Shown one piece after another: positions 1-18,749 of a DNA stretch of 64,000 nt. Every line of letters begins with the position of its first letter. Within the stretch, counting starts at the first letter, position 1. The notes beneath the pieces were generated by a model. The model did not search any database. It saw nothing but the letters and a program-made list of their open reading frames with translations, and had not been told where the DNA came from. Source of the DNA: Cristatella mucedo (Eukaryota; Bryozoa; Phylactolaemata; Cristatellidae); the NCBI GenBank assembly GCA_009760855.2, contig WPIO01000006.1, forward strand, positions 4,191,001 to 4,255,000. Direction: 5' to 3'. The position numbers and the translations under genes are program-made.

Positions 1-71
1 GGCAGCCCAGCCCCACCCCTTTAGCCAGACCCTTGTGGGGAAAGCTTTAGCTCTCCCAGCTTCCCTCCTAA

Positions 72-257
72 AAAAAATACTAGCTGATTTAACAGCCTCT
101 TTTTGTATAGCGACAGAAGAGCCTTTATGGCTATCACCACCGCTTGCAGTGGCGATCAAGGATCGTCCACCACAGGATTCGAACCCACGACCTCGGAGCC
201 GAGGTCATGGTTTCGTGAAAAGCAACGGCCTTACCTAGTGAGCCATTACGGCTCACC
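72..257 (-). mobile_element. SINE-A, tRNA-derived SINE, near complete
   Basis: Read on the minus strand, this starts with a tRNA-like head (an A-box-like stretch around TGGCTCACTAGGTAAGG) and then a B-box (GGTTCGAATCC). An unrelated body follows with a 'CACTGCAAGCGGTGGTGATAG' -like hairpin region and a tail reading AGGCTGTTAAATCAGCTAG. At least eight other copies in this window share the same order of segments, which defines the family. The RNA polymerase III promoter role of the A and B boxes is inferred from SINE biology. It is not a functional tRNA gene because no closed acceptor stem is present. Confidence 0.85.
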
Positions 258-1290
258 AATCCTCCTCACTCACGGTCGCTCACACAGCTAGGCGAAGTCA
301 TTGAAGACAACTGCTGGGCAATAATATCCTGTCGAATTCCTCTCTTGAAGGCTTCCCTCACTGGCTCGACCATGCAAAGCGCTTTGTGGATCTGGCGTTC
401 CGACGGGCTACCGTAGTTATCGCGTCGTTGGCATTCTTATAAGTAAATTAACTAGCGATTTCCCAATTTCTAAACCAAGAGGACCTCGCCGCCCTGCTGG
501 CGCTCTCCGCTCGTCGGTTCGAAATCTGTCTAAAAATCGGCGGCGTCGAAGATTATTTTTTCGCCCGCGAGTCGTTTAATCGGCGCATTGGGCGGAGACG
601 GTGCCGCTGTCTTTCGATGTCAGCCGCTTTTCGTTCGAGCTCTCGCAGACTCGGCCGACGTGGGCGTGCCTCGCGAGCGCCGCGTTTCAGGAGGAACGAC
701 GATGCGCCGAATGCCGATGGACTCGCGGCCGGCTGAGGCGGACGCCAGCGAACGAAGCACGCACCGCCGCCGCACCTATCTTGAATGATTGCCTAATCCG
801 TATATTACAATGCAGCACGTCGTATGCAAAAATTAACAAGCACGATTGTATATGTACATACGAAGAAGTCATGCACGTCTTGCAGAGCCGAAATAATGAG
901 CATTGGCAAACGGCCGGCGGTCGACGGCCGGCGCCGTGTCGGCGCTGTCCGAGCGCGAACGCCGGACGGCGCCGTGCGGCGGCGCCGTCCGAGCACTGAG
1001 CGGGCGCGACGACGGCGACTTGCCGCCGAGCCCGCCGTCGCGCCAGCGGACCCGGAGCAGAAGTCCTGCAGCTAGCTGATAATGCGGACGCTCGGAGCGT
1101 CGCGGCACATACAATGTGCAATATAATTCCGTCAACAATCCACTCGGAAAGCGCAAACGCCGCAGCCGCCATCGCGTCGCGGCCGTTGCTGCAGCCCCGG
1201 CCGCGCTAGTCCAGCTGCCGCGCAGTCGCGGTCGCAATCGGGGTTGACGGCAGCGTGGCTTCCGGTCGACGAGCTCCCAAACGAGGTGGT
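258..1290. other. Region downstream of ODF3-like gene, no gene recognised
   Basis: GC-rich, CpG-rich sequence, especially at 590-1250. Open frames exist on both strands but are arginine/alanine-rich, overlap each other and show no recognisable domain, as expected from GC-rich non-coding DNA. The distal 3' UTR of the ODF3-like minus-strand gene probably lies in the right-hand part. No canonical AATAAA could be assigned with confidence. Confidence 0.5.
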
Positions 1291-3924
<2,634 letters not shown>

Positions 3925-5393
3925 GGCGGCGGCGGTCTGAAATCGAGGCGAGAAGGTGAGTCGTCAGCTCGCTCGCTCGCTCGCTCGCCCGCTGGCGCCG
4001 TACTCCGTCGGACGCGCGCACGAAGGGTAGTCAATGGGGGGAAGGGAAGACCGGCACTTGGTACGGCTTCCTTTTAGTCGCAGTCTGCTCGAGAACAATC
4101 GACGCGCTGCCGAGCCGCGGCAAAAATCGCCGCCGCCGACGCTGCTTGCTCGGCAGGGGCCCATTCACGTCACCAGAAGAGCCGCTGAATAGCCAGATTG
4201 TCGCGGCACGCGCAGCTGGGCGCGGCTATAAAAGGCGCGAGCTCGCGCTCTCTCAGACGCGTCAGGCGAGTTCGCGAGCTTTTCCAGGGGCACGCTCGCG
4301 ATTCAATTTAAAAGTGTAACGTGGCTGGGCGACCGACGACGGGCACCGACTAGCCCGGAGCGAGCGGCGGAATACGTAAAATGTAACGCTCGGTCGACGT
4401 TTTGTCGGCTAGCCCACATCTCACTGGCATTCTGAATTGGCTTGGCGTCTCTGGCGAAGGCGAAATCGTGTCTGCTTCTCAAATTGTGCCGCCGAGTTAC
4501 CGCACAGAAGTGATGGAGGAAAAATCATCTTTCGTTGTAAAGAAAAATTTGCTTAGAAACTGATAAAGGCAAAGCCGCTCGACCAGGGCACTGCTGGGTG
4601 AACCCGGTCTCAATGTTTGCTCGCCATAGCAACGACCCATTTCCGTCTTGCTATGGCGACAGGACACGTAAATAAGCCAGCAGCCAGAACCTGAGGTTGA
4701 GTATGATAAAGGCGGGCTGACTCAGTAGCTAGGATATAATAGCTCTGTGTGAAAGTCTTTGCATCAAGACCAATGCAATGCGGACACTTGCGGACGGGCA
4801 GTCTTGCGAGCCGACGGGGAGGAGAGCGCAGAGGAGAGCGCACTAACGCTGCGCGCGCCGCTAAGAATCTCTGGCCTGGTGAATGCCCGCCGCCGGTATG
4901 TATCTAAGAATCTTTATCCCTCTGCATCGGGATACTTACCTCTTGCGACGCTGTCCGAAAGTCCTGCAGACCAGTGCGAAGCTGGACACCGAATGGCGCA
5001 AACCCGACCGTCGCGCCGGTATCTACGCGCACGGACAGTGCAGCCTAGCAACTGAGTCACGTGGCCGGCAGCCAGCACCCGGGCAACGGAGCAACTATTG
5101 GCCAGCCCAGGATACGGCGCCTGCCAGGCGATACCCGGTTACCGTAGAGCGGGCTGGCAAGTCGTCCGAGTTCCGCAGCTAAGATCCTAATGGCGCCGAT
5201 GCGGCGCAGGCCGCAGTCGCGCTCGTCGGCAATATCCCGCTTCGGTGACGAAGAGACCGGCCGCCAAGACGACGTGCGTCAACGCGCGCGGGGCCGCCAG
5301 TCGACGCACTATAAAGAATGACGTATCGCGCCGGCAGCTAAGACCCGAAGGATCGACCGCTGTGCCGAACGCTGTGCGGCGCCGGCTCCGCGC

Positions 5394-5397
<4 letters not shown>
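3925..5397. other. Intergenic region upstream of ODF3-like gene
   Basis: The left part (3925-4330) is GC-rich and should contain the ODF3-like promoter. Nothing coding was recognised. Open frames at 4759-5182 lack recognisable motifs. One isolated plus-strand TATA box is listed separately. Confidence 0.5.
4227..4234 (+). promoter_or_regulatory. TATA box, target gene unknown
   Basis: TATAAAAG in a GC-rich context (GGCTATAAAAGGCGCG), followed about 25-35 bp later by a pyrimidine/purine transition (CTCTCTCAGACG) that could hold a start site. It points along the plus strand, away from the ODF3-like gene. The next plus-strand coding exon is alpha-tubulin at 9908, so this may drive a distant 5' untranslated exon or an unseen transcript. 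Function is inferred only. Confidence 0.4.
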
Positions 5398-5480
<83 letters not shown>

Positions 5481-5558
5481 TAGAGCAAGAAAGAGAGAGA
5501 GAGCAAGAGAGGGGGTAGAACAAGAGAGAGGTAGAGCAAGAGAGAGAGAGAGAGAGCA

Positions 5559-5637
<79 letters not shown>

Positions 5638-6171
5638 AGAGCAAGGGAGAGAGAGAGCAAGGGAGAGAGAGAGAGCAAGAGGGGGGTAGAGCAAGAGAGA
5701 GGTAGAGCAAGACAGAGAGAGAGAGAGAGAGAGAGAGCAAGGGAGAGAGAGAGAGCAAGAGAGAGGTAGAGCAAGAGAGAGAGAGAGAGAGAGCAAGGGA
5801 GAGAGAGAGGGAGAGAGAAAGAGAGATGGTAGAGCAAGAGAGAGAGAGAGCAAAGGAGAGAGAGGGAGAGAGAAAGAGAGAGAGCAAGAGAGAGAGAGAG
5901 AGAGAGAGAGTGGAAGAGCAAGGGAGAGAGAGATAGCAAGGGAGAGAGAGAGAGCAAGAGAGGGGGAAGAGCAAGAGAGAGGTAGAGCAAGAGAGAGAGA
6001 GAGAGCAAGGGAGGGAGAGAGAGAGAGCAAGAGAGGGGGGTAGAGCAAGAGAGAGGTAGAGCAAGAGAGAGAGCAAGGGAGAGAGAGAGGGAGAGAGAAA
6101 GAAAGAGGGTAGAGCAAGAGAGAGAGAGAGCAAGGGAGAGAGAGAGGGAGAGAGAAAGAGAGAGGGTAGAG

Positions 6172-6214
<43 letters not shown>

Positions 6215-6292
6215 GACAGAGAGAGACAGAGAGAGACAGAGAGAGACAGAGAGAGACAGAGAGAGAGAGAGACAGACAGACAGACGGACAGA
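5398..6292. repeat. About 0.9 kb GA-rich compound satellite (polypurine on plus strand)
   Basis: Almost uninterrupted purines on the plus strand: long (GA)n runs broken by recurring GAGCAAGAGAG, GGTAGAGCAAG and GGGAGAGAGAAAGAGAG variants, ending in repeated GAGACA and GACA units. The recurring interruptions show a higher-order tandem structure rather than one simple repeat. Long open frames on both strands are by-products of the 2-bp periodicity. Confidence 0.95.
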
Positions 6293-6904
6293 CAGATTCT
6301 AGGTACGCGCTTCGAGGAAATTGGACAGCTGCGGTGGATGGCCATGAAATACTGTGGCCAGGCGCATTTTTCTTAGCGCCACCGTAGCTGTCTGTGGGAA
6401 GCCAACGAAATGGAGAATGGCCGCCGTAGCTCCGACAGTTTATGCCGGCCTCAGATGCAGTGCAGAGTGGCTTGACCGTACAGCCGATTCAGCGCGCAGC
6501 TCGGAGTAAGTTAACACGACAGTCCAGATCGTTGACGAGCCTGACTTGTCGACGGCGCGGCCTTCCGGCCGGACGCCCCACCGCGCGGTGGTGCAGCACT
6601 GAATAGATGCGTCGGGCGAGCCAGACGCTGCAGCAGCCGGAACAGCGGCGGCACGAGCCGCGGGTGCGGCCGCCGCTGCCGCGGCGAAGCGCCACGCCCG
6701 TGGTCTGCCGATGTCAGCATCAGTCGTTGTGGTTGGTGCAAGCCTCGACGCTTAAGCTAGTAGCGAACCCCGGCGTAGGGAAAGCGCACGGCGGAAGAGC
6801 CGCTTTAAATGGTTGCCCTAAAGCGTTGGCAGCGCTCGAATGGCTGTCAATTGTCTGAGAGAGCGAACGCGTCAGATCGCTCTGCCTAAGCTAAACTAGC
6901 ACAG
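6293..6904. other. Intergenic, no gene recognised
   Basis: Moderately GC-rich sequence. The overlapping short open frames at 6489-6858 have no recognisable motifs, and no splice-consistent homology was seen. Confidence 0.45.
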
Positions 6905-7075
6905 AAGGTAAGGTGCTCGCTCTTTGCGGTCGTGGGCTGGAATTCTGCAGTGGGCTAGCCTTCTTTATTGCCAACTGCAACCGGCGGCGACAGCCATCAA
7001 GGCTGTCCTGCCGCTTAACAAATGAGGCCGTTAAATCAGCTACTAATATTTATCTTTATTATTATTACAACTATT
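6905..7075 (+). mobile_element. SINE-A copy, 5'-damaged
   Basis: The remnant begins around AAGGTGCTCGCTCTTTGCGG and keeps a decayed B-box (GGGCTGGAATTCTGCAG). The body GCCAACTGCAACCGGCGGCGACAGCC and the tail GAGGCCGTTAAATCAGCTA follow, with a terminal ATT-rich stretch. The order matches the other SINE-A copies. Confidence 0.8.
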
Positions 7076-8836
7076 GGCCGATTAAATTACCACCTCTCAT
7101 TAGCGCCCAGGTTTGGCGCGGTAGCAAGGAGCTCGCTTTTCACGACCTGGATAGAGATCTTTGAGATCGAGATTCTCTTTAATAGCGCCACTCAAATGAA
7201 GCATTTTGTATTGCATTATTGGGGGAATGTCAGGAAAATACTTATAAAATTTGTCCGACAATCGAATTTGTGTTTAGGGTACCTTTCGAAAGACAAATAT
7301 GTTCGAACTGGGATCGAAATTTCTGACGACTTCCGCATGAAAGAAAAATTAGTTATGCAAACCACGTTAAACCCGGATGTAAAGCGGAAGCAAGAAATCT
7401 ACAAATAAAGAAAATTACCTATCTCTGCACTAAATGCCACTTATATCCAAGCTTTTCAATCCTTGGTAGATCGCGATAAATGGTTGAAGCTAGTTCACGT
7501 GCATTCTCGTAACTTTTGTACCGCTTCATTTCCAAGGTTGGTTGGTGCCTTGTAGATTCCATAACTCGGCTAATACTTTACGTGTCGGAGTGAAATTTGA
7601 AATACGAGTTCATCTCTGTGTGCTTCAAATGGAGCGACACAAATCTCTGATTTCTACTGGATACATTTTGCTCTATATGTCCACAATTGCGGATAATAAA
7701 GCTCCAGGTTGCCCGATTAATGTGTGCACCGAAACATGCCCTATCGAAATCAAAAACACTTTCTTGACTCATTTGAAACAAGTGGAGCTCCCCCGGCTGC
7801 GACGACGCGCTGACCGCAAAGCGTAGCGTAAGCTCAGCCGCCGGAAGCTCGGAGAGCTGCTGCGAGCGTCCTTGCAGCAGCTCTCCGGAACTGCGCTTGC
7901 GCTAAGGGTCGAGCGGCGAGGACCGGCGGCGACAGGGCCAGAGTCGGCCAGAGCCTTCGCGTCTTGCGATACCCGCGACGCGAGCTAGACGCGCTGACCG
8001 CCTCTTCGCTACGCACAGCGATGGGTGCAGAGATGAACGACGAAAAAAATAACAGCGATAAAAACAAGACGTTTGCGAAGCAGCCTAAGAGAACCGAGTC
8101 TCTTTCTGGACACTCTGCCTACACTGGAAAGGCAGCGATTCAATTCGCTAGTGAGATGGCACGCGCACAGATCGCGCACGCTATAAGTGCACGTGCAGGA
8201 TCCGACGAGCGGCTGCTGTGACGAGCAGGCGGGTTGCGAGCGTCTTTTTAAATGTCAAACCCGACGCGTTCTTGCTCCCCCCCCCCGATCGCCCCGATTC
8301 ACTCTCCGCCCGAGAAGCGAGAGGCGAGAGCGACGGCGGCGAGCGATCGATCGACGCTGCCTTACGCGCCAGCGAGCTGGCACAGTGCACAGCTCGCGCT
8401 GAACGACCCAGGACGCGGGCTCTCGAGTCGTGCAGTCTTTGCGATCGGGAAGTGAAAGCGATAGCCGCCAAGGCTCCTCTGCCGCCACACACGAGACTGT
8501 AGAATCGGTCGACCTCAAAGAATTTTTTTGTTTGTTTGTAAGCGTGCGATCGGGCAACAAAAGCACGCTGCTCTTGAAATGGCGCTCGAGTTACGGCGAA
8601 ATGTTTCGCGTTGAGGGCGCGCTTCAAGTCCAGGGAGAAGCAATCGCTTCGAATGCACTATGCATCGTCAGCGATGCGCAGTCGCGTCCGATTCTGCGGC
8701 GCCCCGGACTGCACTCTGTCGCTCGCCGATCGCACGTGGCGCGTACGGGGAGTGGCTGCTGACCTAAAAGCCAGAGGATCCCTGCACTGAAGAAGTGCTG
8801 GTCGAGCACGGCTATGTGGAAGCACGGCTTGCATTA
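7076..8836. other. Intergenic, no gene recognised
   Basis: AT-rich to about 7780, then GC-rich. Several open frames up to about 150 codons exist on both strands, but none shows a domain, compositional signature or splice context that I recognise. A lineage-specific or non-coding transcript cannot be excluded. Confidence 0.4.
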
Positions 8837-9322
8837 TAATAATAACATTGCACTTGATAAAGCGCCCTCAGAGAACTCAATCTCTTTCTAGGCGCTTTAC
8901 ATTTGCTGCAAAGGAAAATGCAATTGAATGGTGAGTAATATCATGCTTGATAAACAGCATAAATAACATGGTTAGGGGTGACATGCACAGAGTCAGCATG
9001 CAAATGTGGTTAGTGGCAGCATGCACAGTGTCAGCACGCATAAGCACATCAAGGACGAATCACAGGGACCCACTAAATGCTGTCCTAAATAGGTGTGTTT
9101 TCAAAATCTTTTTAAATGTGGTCAGGTCAGGGGATGTTCTGACGCAAGTCGGGAGGGAGTTCCAGGCTTTGGGAGCATACGAACTAAATGCACGGTCTCC
9201 AAAGGATTTGAGGTTTGTACAAGGTATTTGTAGACTGTCGGATTCCGAAAAGGGGGTGGTACGATGCTTGACCTGGGAGTAGACCTGAGAGAAAGGCTGG
9301 AGCCAAAGAATGAAGTGATTAT
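8837..9322 (-). mobile_element. L2/CR1-type LINE, 3' end fragment
   Basis: Read on the minus strand, this contains the C-terminal end of the ORF2-type protein (residues such as LGAYELNARSP on the antisense and [20 protein letters not shown] in a shifted sense frame). A 3' untranslated tail follows, ending with AGCGCC / AGAAAGAGATTGAGTTCTCT / GGGCGCTTTATCAAG and an ATT-rich terminus. The reading frame is broken. Other copies in this window at 42530-43435 and 46425-46990 align throughout. Confidence 0.85.
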
Positions 9323-9907
9323 TGGGCTAAGCAATGGCCGCCGCAGCGTCTTGTCGTCAACGACCGCCGGCTGATTCGCCTCACTATCAGAGTTCCTCTC
9401 ACTGCGTGCATGAGGAGCAGGCGATACAAGTAAAGCTAGCGAGGAGGCGCTAATAAGGGCAGACAGCGACCGAGACTCAACTACGGTCGTCATGCGGTCA
9501 CGCCCGTCCGACGAGGGAGTACTCCGAAAGCTCGTCGAGGGCGTCGATTACTGAACCGGCTGCCAGGAAATGCGGTCTTGTAATGGTAGGCTGCTCGCGA
9601 AATGAATCGCTCTGCTTCCGATACCCGACGCGGATTTGAGGGCTTTCATAGCTGGCTCTGCCCTGGAGGCAAAAGTTTTCCCGAAGTGTGCAGCAGGACG
9701 CGCTAACGAACAGCGGGTTACCGCGTTCAGAGAGCCAATCATTTTTATTTGCTTTCGAAAAGCTGGCGTCGCAACGTAAAGCGGACGCTGACGGTCGGCG
9801 TTCTGCGACGGTTCCATTTGCATCCGCAGCGTGCAGCAGCAGAAGAGGCTCATATTTTGGCTCTCGCTCAGTGCCGTCGTCGTTTGAGATCTTTGATCAA
9901 ACAGAGA

Positions 9908-14724
<4,817 letters not shown>

Positions 14725-14943
14725 TCTCCCGAATGCGTGACACTCAAATGATCTGTTGCGGTTCAAATTCGTGTTGTTGCGACTTTAAAGATTTCTGTCT
14801 GCTCGCTGACGTCGCCCAGCGCAAGCACGGCCGAGTTCAACCCGAGGGAACAACGTCTGTGTTGTCCTTCGTATTGCAGCATGCAATCGCGAGCTCTTTG
14901 CGTAACGAGCTCAATATATATTTACAAAACGAGTTGATCTGGT
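14725..14943. terminator. Convergent 3' ends of alpha-tubulin and CDC40
   Basis: Only 219 bp separate the two stop codons. The palindrome AATATATATT at 14913-14922 offers an AATATA hexamer, a weak poly(A) signal variant, on both strands. No AATAAA was seen in the interval. Use of this element is inferred. Confidence 0.4.
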
Positions 14944-17900
14944 TTAATCCCAGAGCTTGATCACCGAGTCCCAGCCGCAAGTGGCAACTTTCGATGTTTC
15001 GTGAGGATGCCACAGCACTCCTATGCAGACATCATCGTGTGCTTTAAATTTCGAGTATAGCTTGGAAGTTTTCCAATCCCAGACGATTAGCTTGCCATCG
15101 GCGTCTCCCGATATCAAGTATCTGCAACGGTACATTATTAATGATATTGAGCGTGATGCTGCTGCGTTAAACACAAGACAGCGTTACATATATTGCCGTA
15201 CCATCAGCATACGCTCTGCACGACAAAAAAATACGATGTGCTGTATGTATCACGAAACCGTGCATTAGTTTGCAACTACCGTGCAAGCACAAACCTCGGG
15301 CACTTGTATGACGCACACACACGTGTACACACTCGAATATAGCAGTGCGTAAACCATCCCGAATGTGCACCAAGACCAGGCATGCACGGGAATTTAAAGC
15401 AGTGTTTTACTACACCCGATGCTAAGCCGACAGTAGCCTGTCCTCGGCACCAAATCGAATTCGCAAAAGAGCGAGCCGATGTGTTTGACCGCTGGGCAAG
15501 GTCAGTTGGAGCTATGAAATTCGCACTGCAACAATATCTGCTGGATGCCGGGTCGATTTATCTAGCGCTATACACCCCACAGGAATGCCATGACAAGAGA
15601 GAGGCAGTCAAGCCACAACTTTCTGGGTAGCCACATCAGACTTGCCACAACTTTCTGGGTAGTTACATCAGAGACTTGCCACAAATTTCTGGGTAGTTAC
15701 ATCAGAGACTCCTACAGCCAGGGGCGAAGTGGATTCGTCCCAGACCCCCCCCCTATTTCGACGCGCTGCGGATGGTATTTTAGTATGCACGAGTTTACCA
15801 GTGTCATAGCAGGCCACACTCGAATGCTCAAAAACCCATGCTAGGCCACTCTTGAAAAGTGCAGCATTACATCATGCTAAAGACAAAATCAAAAGCAGTC
15901 GCAGCCTGTGGCACCTCGACCAAAGAGGACTATCAAGCATCACTGCCACATCAGGCATCTCCAGTAGGTCAACAATTAGTGGTAGGTAGCCAATCGATTC
16001 AACGAGCATCCACGAGGTCCTGACACCGGATGCAGGAGCTGGCTGGGAGTGGCATGACTGCCGCAGCTGTTGCAGTCGCAGGCATACACAGGAAAGACGA
16101 AGATACTGCACAGCAGACAGCAGGGGGCAAAAGAGTGTGCTGGCGGCGTTCCTATGCCCAGCCAGACGGTTCAACTTACGTCATGTCAGGCGAGAAATCG
16201 GTCGTACAGGCATAACCAGACACCTGGAAAAGTTACACAAGTTAGAGTTACAAAGTAACAAAACCAGTCTAGGACAGAGTGCCATTTGTTTTGCACTTAA
16301 AATACATAAAGCATACTAGACCAGCAACCGCGAACATGCGATTGAGCCGAGCGCACGCATGGCAACAGATCTGCACTCGGAGTGCATTATTCAGCACTTT
16401 CACAATGCTTCTTAAGTAATACAATCATACGACTGTCCAACCTGTCGACCGATGCTCCAAAGAAAATTACTTACAAGATGCCCTAGTAAAAAAAAAAGAT
16501 AAACTAAGCTTTGAATTAATTGCTTGAGAGTAATTGCAATTTCACGAGGCCAGGTTGAGTGCATAACGAGGCCAGGTTGAGAGCATCTAGATGGCTAAGA
16601 CTAGGACTCGACTAAAAAACGCATGAATTGCAAGCAAAGCATATGAGTGAATTACAGGAAAGCCGATGTGTGGACTGAGACGTGTCACAGCCTGCATGGG
16701 CAGCCAGCCCATGTGCGTAAGTCTTGCCAACAGGGTACAACAACCTGTGCTCTGAGATCTCACACCGATAGGCCAGGGAACCACTGGGAAATCTGATTCA
16801 TTACTATAATAATAATAAAATAGTAATAATACGACATTTTTACAGCACCCTTAGAGAGTTAAATCTTTTCTAGGCACTTTAGATATGCTGAAAAGGAAGT
16901 ATGTCAATACGGTAAGTGATAACATGCAGTGCGTCAGCCTCCATAAGCACACAGATGTGGAGCAACAGGATAGATATTGGCTTTTCTTGGGATGCCGTAC
17001 AAATAAATTAGATACTAATTATAGAAAGGACAATTCACACGGACAAGCAACTGCTGTAAGGAACAGGTGGGCTGTTAGCTTCTTTTTAAATATCAAATCA
17101 GGATGGGGATGTCGTGTGACATCAGTATGGATTTCCAGGCTTTGGGAGCATTCGAACTAAAGGCAAGGTCTCCAAAGAATTTGAGGCACACTGTTTGAGG
17201 CACAGCTAAACGAGTTGAGTCAGAAGAGTGGACCAAGCCTGATTGGAAAGAAGTCGGATAGGAAGGTGAGCCGTGATGGCACACTAGGTAAGGCGTTTGC
17301 TTTCACGACCTCGGTCCCGAGGTCGTGGGTTCGATTCCTGAAGTGGGCGATTCTATATCGCCACTGCAAGCGGTGGTGATAGCCGTAAAGGCTCTTCTGT
17401 CGCTATACAAAAAGAGGCTGTTTGATCAGCTAGGATTTATTTTATAGGAAGGCTGGAGCTACGGGAATGAAGGGACCTAAGATTGAGCAACAGAACCTTG
17501 AAGTCGATATGCTGCTTGAACGAGAGGGCCAGTGCCAGTTGGTGAGAGTAGTGCAGATGGTAAGTGGCCATGTCTAAAGCCAGATATAATCAGGTCAACT
17601 CTTTAGGTAGCCAGGCGATATCCAAAAAATTTGTCACTTTTTTTTTATCGCCTCACAACTGATTTAGCATATGATGGCACCTAACTCACATTGTTGCAAA
17701 CAAACCAGACACGGCTTTTCAAGAAAATATAATTCATTGTATAACACCCCAATAAAACTTAATCTCTATTCAGGCGCTTCACATATGCCTCAGGGCTCGA
17801 GCCCACGACCTCTGCCAGACCTTGGTCCCCGGGGCGAGAGCACCCATTGCACTGAGCCAAAGAGCTCCCCGAAGTGGTTGCACCTGTGGCTGCATGCACT

Positions 17901-18703
17901 ATTCGATTCCACAACCAGAAAAAACTATTGCAAGACCTAACATCTGCGAAGCTCTGCACAGATAACCCACTCAGGAGTAGAGCGCACTACGGTGAGCCTC
18001 ACATATTCACGACAAGGGCAAAGGTATACAAAGCTAAAAATTAGGGTCAGCATTAATTAGAGCGTAGAAGCAGCAGGCCGCTTTGCGGGTTGAAATCGTC
18101 GAGCCAGCAGCAGCAGCAGAGACACGTTCAATGGCTTCCGTGACAGGACACGTGACTAAAATAAAGGAAGACGGCGATATAGGCACGATGGCACGGCAGC
18201 ACCAATATGGCGCCACTCACCATGTGGCCTTTGAAAACCTTCTTGCGCATTAGTTTCATGCGGTTCAGTACGTTGAATATGCAGATCTGATTATCCATAG
18301 ACTGGCAAGCCAACCACTTTCCTGCAGCACGTCGAGAGGATGTGACAGAAAATGTGCCCGAGCATGCGGCCGACATTGCGAAATGCCGCGTCTCGCGCTC
18401 AGCTAGCGGCTCGACGTGCAAAGAACGAAAGGACTTCGGCATGCAGCCACGCCCAATAAATGCAAAATGGCAATGCGAAATAGCGTAGTGCCAGCGAAAC
18501 AGAGGCACACAGCAGCTACACTTGCTTACCATTGGGAGAGAGCGTCGTGGCTGGCATCGAGTGCATGCTCGGATCAGCTATATATTTGAAGTCAACAGGC
18601 ACGTCCCTACGGAGGATTCAGCGAGAGCGTACGAGTGATCGGGGCATACGGGTGCAGAAGACAAAGGCCTGCCAGATCGTCAAGTCTGCGTTCACTCTCT
18701 CTC

Positions 18704-18749
<46 letters not shown>

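Noticed and set aside
687-1237. Overlapping Arg/Ala-rich frames left of the ODF3-like gene
   Set aside because: Composition is that of GC-rich non-coding DNA; no domain, no splice context, and frames overlap on both strands.
5187-6345. Long Ser/Leu and Arg/Glu open frames on both strands
   Set aside because: They are translations of the GA satellite, whose two-base periodicity avoids stops.
15613-15712. CRISPR-like array
   Set aside because: Three head-to-tail units without unique spacers in a eukaryotic intron; it is a minisatellite.
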